Shown here one piece after another: positions 6,830 through 15,066 of a stretch of 40,027 bases of DNA (positions are counted from its first letter, which is position 1; each line of letters starts with the position of its first letter). The stretch comes from Clostridia bacterium (lineage in GTDB: Bacteria; Bacillota; Clostridia; Oscillospirales; CAG-382). Location of the stretch: assembly GCA_017399965.1 (NCBI GenBank), contig JAFQAP010000003.1, forward strand, positions 1 to 40,027, written 5' to 3'. The position numbers and the translations under genes are program-made. The notes under the pieces are model-generated. The model was not told where the DNA came from. It worked only from the letters and a program-made list of their open reading frames with translations, and ran no database searches.

Positions 6830-8133
6830 GCAGACCTAACGTGGGTAAATCCACCTTCTTTAATAAGATAACGGGAAAGCGTATTTCCATTGTTGACGAT
6901 ACCCCCGGCGTTACCCGCGACAGAATATACCACGAGATCACCTGGAACGGCGTTACCATGACCCTTATCGACACAGGCGGTATCGAGCCCAAGACCGATT
7001 CTAACCTTTTGCGTATGATGCGGGATCAGGCGCAGGTGGCTATTTCCCACGCAGACGTTATTATATTTATGTGCGAGCTTATGACGGGCGTTACCGCCAA
7101 CGACCGCGATATTGCCACCATGCTTAAAAAAAGCGGAAAGCCCGTGGTGCTTTGCGTAAACAAGGTGGATACCGTGGGTGCTTTGCCTCCCGAATTTTAT
7201 GAATTTTACGAACTGGGCTTTGAAGACGACCCTATTCCCGTTTCCTCCTTGCACGGAACGGGAAGCGGTGATATTTTGGATAAGGTCGTAGAATATCTGC
7301 CCGATGATAAGGACGGCTCTCCCTCCGACGAAGGTATAAAGGTTGCGGTTATCGGAAAGCCCAACGCAGGCAAAAGCTCTATTGTAAACCGTATTGCGGG
7401 AGAAGAGAGAGTTATTGTTTCCGATATGCCCGGCACCACCCGCGATGCTATTGATACCTATATAGAAAACAGCTACGGAAAATACACCTTCATAGATACC
7501 GCAGGTATACGCAGAAATGCAAAAATAGAAGATGATATCGAAAGATATTCCGTGCTCCGCGCCAAGATGGCTGTGGAAAAGGCAGACGTTTGCCTGCTGA
7601 TGGTGGACGCAAACGAAGGCGTTACCGCCCAGGACGAGCGTATTGCGGGTATTGCCCACGAAAGCGGAAAAGCGGTTATTATAGTTATAAATAAATGGGA
7701 CAGTATTGAAAAAGACAACGATTCCGTTAACGCATTCCGTCGCAAGGTGTACGAAGCCCTTTCCTATATGACCTATGCTCCCCTTATGTTCGTTTCCGCG
7801 AAAACGGGACAAAGGGTGGAAAAGCTGTTCCCTCTCATAAACGAAGTTTACGCCAACAGCGGAAGACGTATTACCACGGGTGTGCTTAACGACCTCCTTA
7901 ACGAAGCCACAAACCGTGTTCAGCCTCCTTCCGACAGAGGCAGAAGATTAAAGATATACTATATGACCCAGACGGGAGTTAACCCGCCCAATTTTGTGGT
8001 GTTTGTCAACTCTGCGGAGCTGTTCCATTTTTCATACAGAAGATATCTTGAAAACTGCCTGCGCGATACCTTTGATTTTACGGGCACTCCCATTAAAATG
8101 ACAGTAAAACAGAAGGGAGAAAGCAATAAATGA
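6802..8133 (+). CDS. der: Ribosome assembly GTPase Der (EngA)
   Basis: Double-GTPase that matures the 50S subunit. 443 residues. First G domain: GRPNVGKST (about 9-17), DTGG and NKVD. Second G domain: GKPNAGKSS (about 184), DTAG and NKWD, followed by the C-terminal KH-like domain ending near TGTPIKMTVKQK. Start ATG 6802 lies inside the DUF512 gene (28-nt overlap). plsY begins at its stop with an ATGA overlap, so DUF512-der-plsY is an operon. Confidence 0.98.
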   Translation: MSKGVVAVVGRPNVGKSTFFNKITGKRISIVDDTPGVTRDRIYHEITWNGVTMTLIDTGGIEPKTDSNLLRMMRDQAQVAISHADVIIFMCELMTGVTANDRDIATMLKKSGKPVVLCVNKVDTVGALPPEFYEFYELGFEDDPIPVSSLHGTGSGDILDKVVEYLPDDKDGSPSDEGIKVAVIGKPNAGKSSIVNRIAGEERVIVSDMPGTTRDAIDTYIENSYGKYTFIDTAGIRRNAKIEDDIERYSVLRAKMAVEKADVCLLMVDANEGVTAQDERIAGIAHESGKAVIIVINKWDSIEKDNDSVNAFRRKVYEALSYMTYAPLMFVSAKTGQRVEKLFPLINEVYANSGRRITTGVLNDLLNEATNRVQPPSDRGRRLKIYYMTQTGVNPPNFVVFVNSAELFHFSYRRYLENCLRDTFDFTGTPIKMTVKQKGESNK

Positions 8134-8795
8134 TATATCTTGTAGACCTTTTGTATATAGGAAAATATATATTTGTGCCTTTTTACGGGCAGATGATATA
8201 TTTTCTTTTGTGCGTGGTAAGCGGTTATCTGCTGGGAAGCATAAACACCGCTATCATTGTGAGCAAGAAAAAATACGGCAAGGATATCCGCGGCTTCGGC
8301 TCCGGCAACGCGGGACTTACCAATATGAAGCGTGTCTACGGCTGGGGCGCAGCGGGATATACCCTGCTGGGTGATATGGGCAAGCAGATCGCCGCAGTTG
8401 CCGTGGGTATGTTTTTGGGACACGTGCCCGGCGCATATATAGCAGGTCTGTTTTGCATTATCGGACACATTCTCCCCTGCTGGTACGGTTTTAAGGGAGG
8501 AAAAGGCGTACTTACCGCCGCAACTCTCATTTTGCTTCTTGACCCTATGGTGTTTGGAATTCTGGCGCTTATCTGGTTTGCCGTTTTATTGCTTACCAGA
8601 TACGTTTCACTCGCTTCCATAGTAGCCGCCTTCGCATACCCCGCGGCTATCTACGCAAGATACCAGGGAAAAGATCCGTTCTCTCTCATTTTTGCCCTTG
8701 TTATCGGTCTTTTTATTATTTTTATGCACAGAAGCAATATAAAACGGTTATTTAATAACCAAGAGAGTAAGTTTACGTTTAAAAATAAAAAGTAA
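8130..8795 (+). CDS. plsY: Acyl-phosphate:glycerol-3-phosphate acyltransferase PlsY
   Basis: Integral membrane enzyme that makes lysophosphatidate from acyl-phosphate in phospholipid synthesis. 221 residues with several membrane segments. Conserved loops: SGYLLGSINTAIIVSK, GFGSGNAGLTNMKRVYG and WYGFKGGKGVLTAA, the three PlsY motifs. Start ATG 8130 overlaps the der stop (ATGA) with GGGAG upstream. The N-terminus is about 20 residues longer than usual; a later ATG (residue 22, MIYFLLCVV) is possible. Its PlsX partner is not here. Confidence 0.95.
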   Translation: MIYLVDLLYIGKYIFVPFYGQMIYFLLCVVSGYLLGSINTAIIVSKKKYGKDIRGFGSGNAGLTNMKRVYGWGAAGYTLLGDMGKQIAAVAVGMFLGHVPGAYIAGLFCIIGHILPCWYGFKGGKGVLTAATLILLLDPMVFGILALIWFAVLLLTRYVSLASIVAAFAYPAAIYARYQGKDPFSLIFALVIGLFIIFMHRSNIKRLFNNQESKFTFKNKK

Positions 8796-8799
8796 TGGG

Positions 8800-9221
8800 G
8801 GAGCGCGTTCATTCGGCGCAGAACCAAAAACGCAAAAAATAATATATAGTTCTGTTTAGTTATTCCCCGTTTGTAGGGCGGGTGGCTTGCCCCCGCCGCT
8901 TTAATTACAATTAATAGGTAAAAATTTTTCCGACGAAAATCGTCTGCAAAATTTTATTTAATTTGCGTTTTTGTAGAAATTTTCAGTCGGTGGGCAGTAG
9001 GTTACTACAGCTCCACAGGGGTCCCCGAAAAATGCTGCCGCATTTTTTGGGGTGCCCGATTCACGCGCCTGAAAATTCCTTCTGCATCCAAATGCTCCGC
9101 GCCCTTCAGACTTTCACTACTACAGACGGCAGATTTCGAAAATTTTATTTAATTGTTTTTTGCGGTGTACGCAAAAAACTTTCCGACATTCCTCATTCCT
9201 CATTTCTCATTCCTCATTTCC
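8800..9221 (+). repeat. Composite structured repeat, copy B, with nested hairpin cassette
   Basis: Fills the gap between plsY and rarA. Core 8810-9094 has the same ends as copy A. A 45-bp GGGGTCCCC-type hairpin cassette is inserted at 9017-9061 between CTCCAC and GCGCCTG, flanked by CAC on both sides; copies A and E have this site empty. The tail holds a GTTTTTTGCG...CGCAAAAAAC hairpin (about 9153-9180) and a pyrimidine heptad array with CATTCCTCATTCCTC (9188-9221). Confidence 0.88.
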
Positions 9222-9234
9222 ATACAGGTGTACT

Positions 9235-10482
9235 ATGCCTTTAGCCGACACAATCCGCCCCTCTACCCTCGCCGAAATGGCAGGTCAGGAGCATTTATTA
9301 CAAACCGGTGCCCCGTTGCGCCGCATATTGGAAAGCGGACATTTGCCTTCTATGATCTTTTACGGCCCGCCCGGCACGGGAAAGACTACCCTTGCCAACA
9401 TTGCGGCGAAATTGACCGAAAAGCAGATTTTCCGCATTAACGCCACCACCGCCTCTCTTTCCGACGTGAAAGAGGTCTTGCAGGAAACAGACAGTCTGTT
9501 TTCCGCAGGGGGAATACTTTTGTATATTGATGAAATTCAGTATTTTAACAAAAAACAGCAGCAGGCGCTTCTTGAATACGTGGAGGACGGCAGAGTTACG
9601 CTTATCTGCTCTACCACGGAAAACCCCTATTTTGCGCTGTACGGAGCATTACTTTCCAGAAGCACGGTTTTTGAGTTCAAGCCCGTTTCCCCAAAGGCGT
9701 GCGTACCCGTTTTAAAAAGAGGATTGGAAGTACTGAACGACCAACACGGAACCGTGAAAAAGTGCGATGATACCTTGCTTTTGGATATCGCCTCCGGTTG
9801 CGGAGGGGACGTGCGGAAATCCCTTACCGCCCTTGAAAACCTGTATTACGCCTGTAACGGTGAAACGCTGGAAAAAGATATTGCCGATTCCCTTATACAG
9901 AGAAGCGGTATGCGGTTTGACGTTAGCGGGGACGTGCATTACGATATCCTTTCCGCTTTTCAGAAGTCTATTCGCGGCAGCGACGAAAACGCCGCTGTTC
10001 ATTACCTTGCCCGTCTTCTTGCAGGCGGGGATCTTCTCTCCCCCTGCAGACGTCTGCTGGTTATCGCCGCAGAGGATATAGGACTTGCATATCCGCAAGC
10101 AATAAGTATGGTAAAAGCCTGCGTGGATTCGGCGCTGCAATTAGGTCTGCCCGAAGCGGGGCTTCCCTTGGCAGAGGCGACTATTCTTCTTGCCACCGCG
10201 CCAAAGAGCAATTCTGCGGCAGCGGCATATTGGGCGGCTCTGGAGGACGTGGAAAACGGCGCCGCCGTTTCCGTGCCTTCACATTTGCAGGATACCCATT
10301 ATTCCGGTGCGCAAAAATTGGGCAGAGGCGGTTATAAATACCCCCACGCATTCCCGAATAACTACGTGGAACAGCAGTATTTGCCCGACGAACTGAAGGA
10401 CAAGGTGTACTATGTTCCGGGAACGAACAAAACCGAGCAAACAATGAAAGAATACTGGTTAAAAATCAAAGAGAAGAGATAA
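9235..10482 (+). CDS. rarA: Replication-associated recombination protein RarA (MgsA)
   Basis: Clamp-loader-like AAA+ ATPase acting at stalled forks. 415 residues from ATG 9235 (MPLADTIRPSTLAEMAGQEH). Walker A GPPGTGKTT (about 43-51), Walker B LLYIDEIQYF, sensor 1 STTENPYF, and the family C-terminal YWAALEDVENG and YKYPHAFPNNYVEQQYLPD segments. An in-frame ATG at 9160 lies in the repeat and would prepend 25 unrelated residues, so it is rejected; AGGTG sits 4 nt before 9235. The 3' end (KEKR, stop 10480-10482) runs into a repeat array. Confidence 0.96.
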   Translation: MPLADTIRPSTLAEMAGQEHLLQTGAPLRRILESGHLPSMIFYGPPGTGKTTLANIAAKLTEKQIFRINATTASLSDVKEVLQETDSLFSAGGILLYIDEIQYFNKKQQQALLEYVEDGRVTLICSTTENPYFALYGALLSRSTVFEFKPVSPKACVPVLKRGLEVLNDQHGTVKKCDDTLLLDIASGCGGDVRKSLTALENLYYACNGETLEKDIADSLIQRSGMRFDVSGDVHYDILSAFQKSIRGSDENAAVHYLARLLAGGDLLSPCRRLLVIAAEDIGLAYPQAISMVKACVDSALQLGLPEAGLPLAEATILLATAPKSNSAAAAYWAALEDVENGAAVSVPSHLQDTHYSGAQKLGRGGYKYPHAFPNNYVEQQYLPDELKDKVYYVPGTNKTEQTMKEYWLKIKEKR

Positions 10483-10577
10483 GAGAGAAAAGAGAAAAGA
10501 AAAGGAAGATTTTTGTTCGCAGAACAAAAATCAACCATAATTCTTCACTCTTCACTCTTCACTTTTCACTCTTCTCT
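10471..10577 (+). repeat. Heptad-type palindromic repeat after rarA (GAGAAAA variant)
   Basis: GAGAAGAGATAAGAGAG-type purine array overlapping the rarA stop, core GGAAGATTTTTGTTC / GAACAAAAATCAACCAT (about 10504-10539), then a CTTCACTCTTCACTC pyrimidine array. The unit sequence differs from GAATGAG copies, but the two ends still complement each other. Confidence 0.85.
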
Positions 10578-10586
10578 GTTTTTGCA

Positions 10587-10624
10587 AATCACCCCAAGAA
10601 GTCTGCGACTTCTTGGGGACCCCG
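10587..10624 (+). repeat. GGGGTCCCC-type hairpin cassette (family 3)
   Basis: ATCACCCC end, stem CCCCAAGAAGTC / GACTTCTTGGGG with TGC loop (10592-10618), then ACCCCGA. It is in inverted orientation to the copy at 10672-10708; the two enclose a terminator. Confidence 0.85.
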
Positions 10625-10633
10625 ACAAAAACA

Positions 10634-10659
10634 AAAAACGCCGTAATAACGGCGTTTTT
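10634..10659. terminator. Bidirectional terminator between rarA and the TM2-like gene
   Basis: AAAAACGCCG (10634-10643), loop TAATAA, CGGCGTTTTT (10650-10659). The two genes converge on it, so it can serve both. Family 3 cassettes lie on each side. Confidence 0.88.
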
Positions 10660-10671
10660 ATTTTGCTCTTT

Positions 10672-10708
10672 CGGGGTCCCCGAAAACGCTTGCGTTTTTG
10701 GGGTGATT
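10672..10708 (+). repeat. GGGGTCCCC-type hairpin cassette (family 3)
   Basis: CGGGGTCCCC, stem CCCCGAAAACGC / GCGTTTTTGGGG (10678-10703), TGATT end. The stem sequence differs from the 10587 copy while the ends are conserved. Confidence 0.85.
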
Positions 10709-10709
10709 C

Positions 10710-10967
10710 TTATTCCTTGATCATCTTGGGCCAGCCCTTATCAAGGGTGCCGAGCTTGGACTGGAATTCTTCTTCTGTCATCTTAAGAACGTCGATACCG
10801 AGAAGGATACCGAAAACGGTGTTGATTACTGCAACTACCTGACCGAAGAAAGGAATGCAGCAAAGAACTATTCTGATAATACCTGCCTTGGTCTGACCCT
10901 GCATAAAGCAAGGAACGCCAACTGAATTGAAAAGGATAGCCATGATGCCGAAAAGTGTCTTGTTCAT
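10710..10967 (-). CDS. Small TM2-like membrane protein
   Basis: 85 residues, two hydrophobic segments (about 4-24 and 28-57) around a short polar turn with GQTKAGIIRI. The arrangement (FNSVGVPCFMQGQTKAGIIRI, then a second helix) resembles TM2-domain proteins, though the match is loose. The C-terminus is acidic and cytosolic. Function unknown. ATG 10967 has AAGGAG 8-9 nt upstream and a good promoter at 11002-11030; its end meets the shared terminator. Confidence 0.7.
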   Translation of the reverse strand: MNKTLFGIMAILFNSVGVPCFMQGQTKAGIIRIVLCCIPFFGQVVAVINTVFGILLGIDVLKMTEEEFQSKLGTLDKGWPKMIKE

Positions 10968-11001
10968 AATATGTACTCCTTAATAAATATACTGTGAATA
11001 T

Positions 11002-11030
11002 ATTATATATAAATGTGAATAAAAAGTCAA
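11002..11030 (-). promoter_or_regulatory. Sigma-A promoter of the TM2-like gene
   Basis: On the minus strand TTGACT (11030-11025), 17-bp spacer, TATAAT (11007-11002). The region is very AT-rich. Confidence 0.78.
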
Positions 11031-11052
11031 CATTATTTTAAATTTGTTTTTG

Positions 11053-11081
11053 TTGCTTTTTGTTTTTTAACGTGTTATAAT
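11053..11081 (+). promoter_or_regulatory. Sigma-A promoter of nusB
   Basis: TTGCTT (11053-11058), 17-bp spacer, TATAAT (11076-11081) with an extended -10 TG at 11073-11074. The same TTGCTT-17-TATAAT pattern precedes dnaA. Confidence 0.75.
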
Positions 11082-11121
11082 TAACTGTTAAAATATATTC
11101 TTTGTTTGGAGAATAAAAACT

Positions 11122-11508
11122 ATGACAAGACGTGAATCCCGCGAGGCGGCTCTTTGCCTCATTTACGAGCAGACTTTTTCACCCGAAGTAAGCACCGATG
11201 AAATTATCGAAAAAGCAAGAGAAATTCGGGAAGAAAAGGTTTCCGAATTCGCTTCCGCTCTGTTTAACGGTGTTTGCGAAAATAAACAAAAATTGGACCT
11301 GCGCATTTCCGCCGCCGCCGAAAAATGGTCGCTGGACAGAATTTCCCGCGTTTCCCTTTCCGTACTGCGCCTCGCCGCATACGAAATAATCTATCTTGGC
11401 ACGGAAAAGCAGATCGCCGTTAACGAAGCGCTGGAGCTGGCGAGAAAGTATGATGATGAGAAAGCGGTAAGCTTTATTAACGGCGTACTTGCAGGCATAA
11501 TAAATTAG
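11122..11508 (+). CDS. nusB: Transcription antitermination factor NusB
   Basis: RNA-binding partner of NusE (S10) in rRNA antitermination. 128 residues, all-helical. It begins TRRESREAALCLIYEQ and contains SVLRLAAYEIIYL and AVNEALELARKYDDEKAVSF, all diagnostic. GGAG lies about 10 nt before ATG 11122. A composite repeat (copy C) separates it from xseA, whereas in many relatives nusB-xseA-xseB-ispA are contiguous. Confidence 0.97.
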   Translation: MTRRESREAALCLIYEQTFSPEVSTDEIIEKAREIREEKVSEFASALFNGVCENKQKLDLRISAAAEKWSLDRISRVSLSVLRLAAYEIIYLGTEKQIAVNEALELARKYDDEKAVSFINGVLAGIIN

Positions 11509-11512
11509 GACA

Positions 11513-11733
11513 TCCTCATTCGGCGCAGAACCAAAAACGCAAAAGCAAGAGTAAAATGTTTCGATAACCGTAGGGGACGACGTCCTCGACGTCCCGCTTC
11601 TAACGGTTTAGTGGTAGAAATTCTTACAGAATTTCCTTATATTATTTATTTTGCGTTTTTGTAGAAACTTTTACTTCGCTTGCTGTAGTCCACTACAGCT
11701 CCCGCTCGTAAAAGTTCCTTCTGCATCCAAATG
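11513..11733 (+). repeat. Composite structured repeat, copy C
   Basis: Core 11517-11733, starting 8 nt after the nusB stop. Outer ends CATTCGGCGCAG / CTGCATCCAAATG; AAAAACGCAAAA / TTTTGCGTTTTT; nested GTAGGGGACGACGTCC...GACGTCCC hairpin (11570-11596); hairpin AGAAATTCT / AGAATTTC followed by a T-rich run; and a large hairpin with AACTTTTAC / GTAAAAGTT arms and a CTGTAGTCCACTACAG apex. The large-hairpin arms differ from copies A and B but remain complementary. Confidence 0.88.
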
Positions 11734-11770
11734 AGTTAGTCCTTAGTATCTATTTTTTTGGAGTCTTTTC

Positions 11771-12961
11771 TTGGAACAAAAAGCTATCACAGTCACTCAA
11801 CTCAACAATTACATCAAAGGCATTCTCGAAAACATACCTCCTTTGCGGGACATATACGTTAAGGGCGAGATAAGCAATTATTCCCCAAACCGTACGGGGC
11901 ACGTATTTTTTACCCTTAAGGATGAGGGAAGCTTAATACCTGCGGTTATGTTTAAGTATGACCTTTCACAGATAACCTTCGCACCGGAAAACGGTATGAA
12001 GGTAATTTGCCGCGGGCGGATAAGCGCATACCCCGCCCAGGGAAAATACCAGCTGTACGTTTCCGAAATGACGCCCGACGGCGTGGGAGCCCTTTATATC
12101 GCCTTTGAGCAGTTAAAAGCAAAATTGGCGGAAGAGGGATTATTTGATTCCCGCCATAAAAAACCTATACCGAAGATCCCCCACCGTATCGGCATTATTA
12201 CCGCCCCCACGGGTGCGGCGGTACGGGATATGATAACCGTTACGGGCAGGCGTTTTCCTGCGGCGGAGATACGTTTGTATCCATCTCTCGTGCAGGGTGA
12301 AAACGCACCCGCAGACCTGATAAAAGCCCTTGATTTTTTTGATAAAGAAGGAAAGTGCGACGTAATAATTATAGGCAGAGGCGGCGGAAGTATTGAAGAC
12401 CTTTGGGCGTTTAATAACGAAGCCCTTGCCCGCCGTATTTTCGCCTGCCGCATTCCCGTTATTTCCGCGGTGGGACACGAAACGGATTTCACTATTGCGG
12501 ATTTTGTGGCGGACAAGCGCGCACCGACTCCCTCTGCGGCGGCGGAGATCGCCGTGCCCGACGCAAAGGACACCAAAAGACAGCTTTTGAACGTTTCCAA
12601 ACGTATGGAAAGCATACTTAATATGCATATCAAGGACAGACGTGTGCTTTTAAAAGAGCTGGCGTCCTCCCGTGCGATGACGGTACCCAGAAGCGCCAAT
12701 GACGAAAAGCGGCTTGCTTTGAGCGCACTTGACAACCGTATGTGCAGGACGGCAGACGGTATACTTCACCGAGCCGGCGCAAAAAAAGATACTTTGGGCG
12801 CAAAGCTGGAATCTTTAAATCCCCTTGCCATACTTGCAAGAGGTTACGGCGCCGCTTTTGATAAAAACGGAAAAGTTATAAAAAGTGTTTCCCAGATAAA
12901 AACGGGTGAAGTATTCACCCTGCGGTTATCCGACGGAGAAATGGAGGCTATTAAACAATGA
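11771..12961 (+). CDS. xseA: Exodeoxyribonuclease VII large subunit
   Basis: Catalytic subunit of the single-strand exonuclease Exo VII. 396 residues from a TTG start at 11771, supported by GGAG 7 nt upstream and an N-terminus (ITVTQLNNYIKGILE) that aligns with the family. OB-fold about 1-100, catalytic-domain motifs GIITAPTGAAVRDM, GRGGGSIEDLWAFNNE and SAVGHETDFTIADFVAD, then a coiled coil. It is somewhat shorter than the E. coli protein, as usual in Bacillota. xseB overlaps by 4 nt. Confidence 0.96.
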   Translation: MEQKAITVTQLNNYIKGILENIPPLRDIYVKGEISNYSPNRTGHVFFTLKDEGSLIPAVMFKYDLSQITFAPENGMKVICRGRISAYPAQGKYQLYVSEMTPDGVGALYIAFEQLKAKLAEEGLFDSRHKKPIPKIPHRIGIITAPTGAAVRDMITVTGRRFPAAEIRLYPSLVQGENAPADLIKALDFFDKEGKCDVIIIGRGGGSIEDLWAFNNEALARRIFACRIPVISAVGHETDFTIADFVADKRAPTPSAAAEIAVPDAKDTKRQLLNVSKRMESILNMHIKDRRVLLKELASSRAMTVPRSANDEKRLALSALDNRMCRTADGILHRAGAKKDTLGAKLESLNPLAILARGYGAAFDKNGKVIKSVSQIKTGEVFTLRLSDGEMEAIKQ

Positions 12962-13179
12962 ACAATGAATATACATTCGAGCAGGCGCTTGCAAGACTTG
13001 AAGAAATTGTAAAGGGATTGGAAAACGGTTCTCTGCCACTTGATAAAAGTATTGAGCTGTTTGAGGAAGGAAACGCTCTTGTAAAGCTTTGCACACAAAA
13101 GTTAGATGCGGCAGAGCAAAAGGTGCGTATTCTTACCGAAACCGCCGCAGGCGTTACGGAGAGTGATTTTAATGCGTGA
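12958..13179 (+). CDS. xseB: Exodeoxyribonuclease VII small subunit
   Basis: 73 residues. The signature FEQALARLEEIVKGLENGSL and PLDKSIELFEEGNALVKLC is diagnostic for XseB. ATG 12958 overlaps the xseA stop (ATGA). It overlaps ispA by 8 nt at its 3' end. Confidence 0.96.
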   Translation: MNNEYTFEQALARLEEIVKGLENGSLPLDKSIELFEEGNALVKLCTQKLDAAEQKVRILTETAAGVTESDFNA

Positions 13180-14035
13180 AATTATTGCGCAAAAGGTAAA
13201 CGAATATTTAAAAAAATCCCTTTCCTGCCCATCGGATGCGGCATACAAAAAGCTGTATGATTCCATGAATTATTCCGTTGATGCCGGCGGAAAGCGGATC
13301 CGCCCCTATTTATGCGCGGAGTTTTACTGTATGCTTTCGGGAAGTGCGGATTTCACCCCCGCTATACCCTACTGCGCGGCGGTGGAAATGGTGCATACGT
13401 CATCTCTCATTCACGATGACCTGCCCGCTATGGATAACGACGTATTGCGGAGAGGAATTCCCACAAACCACGTAAAATTCGGAGAAGCCACGGCGATTCT
13501 GGCGGGAGATACTCTGCTTCTCAAAGCTTGTGGGACGGCGGCATCCAACCCGTATCTGGACGGAAAGACCAACGCGGAGGCTTGTTCGCTTATTGCGAGA
13601 AAAAGCTGCGGTATGATGGCGGGACAGCAAATAGACCTGATATCATCGACTTTTTCTACAAAATTAGATGAACTTATACAGCTTCAGTCATTAAAAACAG
13701 GATGTCTGCTATCCCTTTCCTGTATGCTGGGCGCATTGGCAGCAGGTAAGAATACGGAACCGGCTGAAGCGTTTGGTACCGTTTACGGATTACTGTTCCA
13801 GATAACCGATGATCTTCTGGATTCCGACCCCGATTCCGACACGGGCAAAACCAGAGGCAAGGACGAGCGTGACCACAAAGCCACGTTTGTAACCATACTT
13901 GGCAGAGAAAAAGCGGAAAAAAGAGCAGACGATCTGCTTAAAGCCGCTATAAAAACGCTGGATTCCTTTGCTGAAAGCGAAAGCAAGCACAGACTCAAGG
14001 AATTGTGCCGTAAAACAAGATACAGAAAAAATTAA
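13172..14035 (+). CDS. ispA: Farnesyl diphosphate synthase-type polyprenyl synthase
   Basis: Condenses isopentenyl diphosphate with allylic diphosphates. 287 residues from ATG 13172 (MREIIAQKVNEYL). First Asp-rich motif HDDLPAMDND (D82, D83, D88), GGKRIRP upstream, GQQIDL, and second motif TDDLLDSDPD. An in-frame ATG at 13106 would put 22 foreign residues in front, so the start overlapping the xseB stop is preferred. dxs, which often follows, is absent here; the stop codon overlaps the stem of a terminator. Confidence 0.94.
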   Translation: MREIIAQKVNEYLKKSLSCPSDAAYKKLYDSMNYSVDAGGKRIRPYLCAEFYCMLSGSADFTPAIPYCAAVEMVHTSSLIHDDLPAMDNDVLRRGIPTNHVKFGEATAILAGDTLLLKACGTAASNPYLDGKTNAEACSLIARKSCGMMAGQQIDLISSTFSTKLDELIQLQSLKTGCLLSLSCMLGALAAGKNTEPAEAFGTVYGLLFQITDDLLDSDPDSDTGKTRGKDERDHKATFVTILGREKAEKRADDLLKAAIKTLDSFAESESKHRLKELCRKTRYRKN

Positions 14036-14059
14036 CCTGCTGATGCAGGTTATTTTTTT
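14034..14059 (+). terminator. Terminator overlapping the ispA stop codon
   Basis: AACCTGC, short loop, GCAGGTT then ATTTTTTT. The first bases of the stem are the last two bases of the TAA stop codon. Confidence 0.88.
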
Positions 14060-14420
14060 AATGAGGAACGAGAAACGAGAAACTTCGGTAGTTTTTTGCG
14101 GCGCAAAAAACCGTATAATCGTTTTCGATACGTAACGTCTGTTTTTCGTAAAAAGTAAGTTTTTGAAGTGAGCGATGGTAAAACGCTGTAGAAAAGGTCT
14201 TTCGCGAGCGGAAGCTGTAGTAACCTACAGCCAGCGAAGCGAAAGCCTTTAAAAAACGCAAAATAAAAGAAATTCGGTAGAGGTTTACTTCTACCGAATT
14301 TTTACCTTATTTTTGTAATTAGAGCGGAAGGGGCAAGCCCCTTCCCTACATACGGGGAATAACTGCACAGAACAATTTATAATTATTTGCGTTTTTGTTC
14401 TACAGTGTTTTACCGAGCGA
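14060..14420 (-). repeat. Composite structured repeat, copy D (read on minus strand)
   Basis: Fills the gap between convergent ispA and jag. Read on the minus strand it begins just after the jag stop. Outer ends on the plus strand: GCGATGGTAAAACGCTGTAG (14172-14191) and CTACAGTGTTTTACCGAGCG (14400-14419), inverted copies of each other and unrelated in sequence to the CATTCGG ends of copies A-C. It also holds a nested GGAAGGGG...CCCCTTCC hairpin (14325-14346), a hairpin ATTCGGTAGA / TCTACCGAAT, and a large hairpin with an apex of the GTAGGTTACTAC type. 14060-14130 is a heptad-type tail. Confidence 0.86.
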
Positions 14421-15062
14421 CTACTTGCGGTTTTTTTCTTTACCTTCCAGGCATATTACTATGCGACGCTCTGCATCCTGACCGATAGAATATGTAGCCA
14501 CGCCGGCGATCTTTTGGATCTCGGTATGGATAACACGTCTTTCGTAGGGGTTCATAGGCTCAAGAGCAAAGCTTCTCTTAAACTTAAGTACCTTTTCTGC
14601 CTGCTTTTGTGCAAGACGGCGGAGAGTTTCCTCACGCTTTTCTCTGTATCCCTCAACATCCAGCGTTATGCGGTAAAATCCGTCGTAAACGCGGTTTGCG
14701 GCAAGGGATGCAAGATACTGCAAAGAATCCAAAACATCGCCGTGGCGTCCGATAAGAGAGCCTAAGCCCTTTCCGGACACTACCAAAGTAGCTTCGTCTT
14801 CTTTTTCTTCTTTAACGCTGACCTGTGCGGTGAGACCCATATCCACCAGCACCTTTTCCACAAACTCTACGGCCTTGCTTGCGGGGGTCACCTGAATATA
14901 TACTCTTACCTTTGCGTTGGAAGCGCCGATACCCAAAAAGCCTTTACTGGGCTGCTCCAGCACCTCAAATTCCACAGAGGCAAGGTCCGTGCCAAGCTCC
15001 GCAGCGCCCTGTTCAACAGCCGCTTCGATAGTCTTGGCAGAAATAACTGTTTCTCTGACCAT
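14421..15062 (-). CDS. jag: Jag/KhpB RNA-binding protein (SpoIIIJ-associated)
   Basis: 213 residues from ATG 15062, chosen because AAGGAG is 7 nt upstream and the Jag-N domain starts there (VRETVISAKTIEAAVEQG). Jag-N about 1-52 with FLGIGASNAKVRVYI, a KH domain with LIGRHGDVLDSLQYL, and a C-terminal R3H domain with MNPYERRVIHTEIQ. Jag/KhpB with KhpA binds many RNAs and affects cell elongation in related bacteria; it is encoded beside yidC throughout Bacillota. The ribosome site overlaps the yidC stop, so translation is coupled. Confidence 0.95.
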   Translation of the reverse strand: MVRETVISAKTIEAAVEQGAAELGTDLASVEFEVLEQPSKGFLGIGASNAKVRVYIQVTPASKAVEFVEKVLVDMGLTAQVSVKEEKEDEATLVVSGKGLGSLIGRHGDVLDSLQYLASLAANRVYDGFYRITLDVEGYREKREETLRRLAQKQAEKVLKFKRSFALEPMNPYERRVIHTEIQKIAGVATYSIGQDAERRIVICLEGKEKNRK

Positions 15063-15066
15063 TTGG

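Noticed and set aside
6805..7812. 335-residue open frame on the minus strand inside der
   Set aside because: Shadow frame; der has every GTPase motif on the plus strand, and the antisense translation shows no family signature.
9160..9234. N-terminal extension of RarA from ATG 9160
   Set aside because: The 25 residues are encoded by repeat sequence (Ser/Phe/His heptad translation); the family start is at 9235 with AGGTG upstream.
10710..10967. Toxin of a type I toxin-antitoxin pair (small hydrophobic protein)
   Set aside because: 85 residues with two helices and an acidic tail fit a TM2-like protein better, and no antisense RNA promoter is evident.
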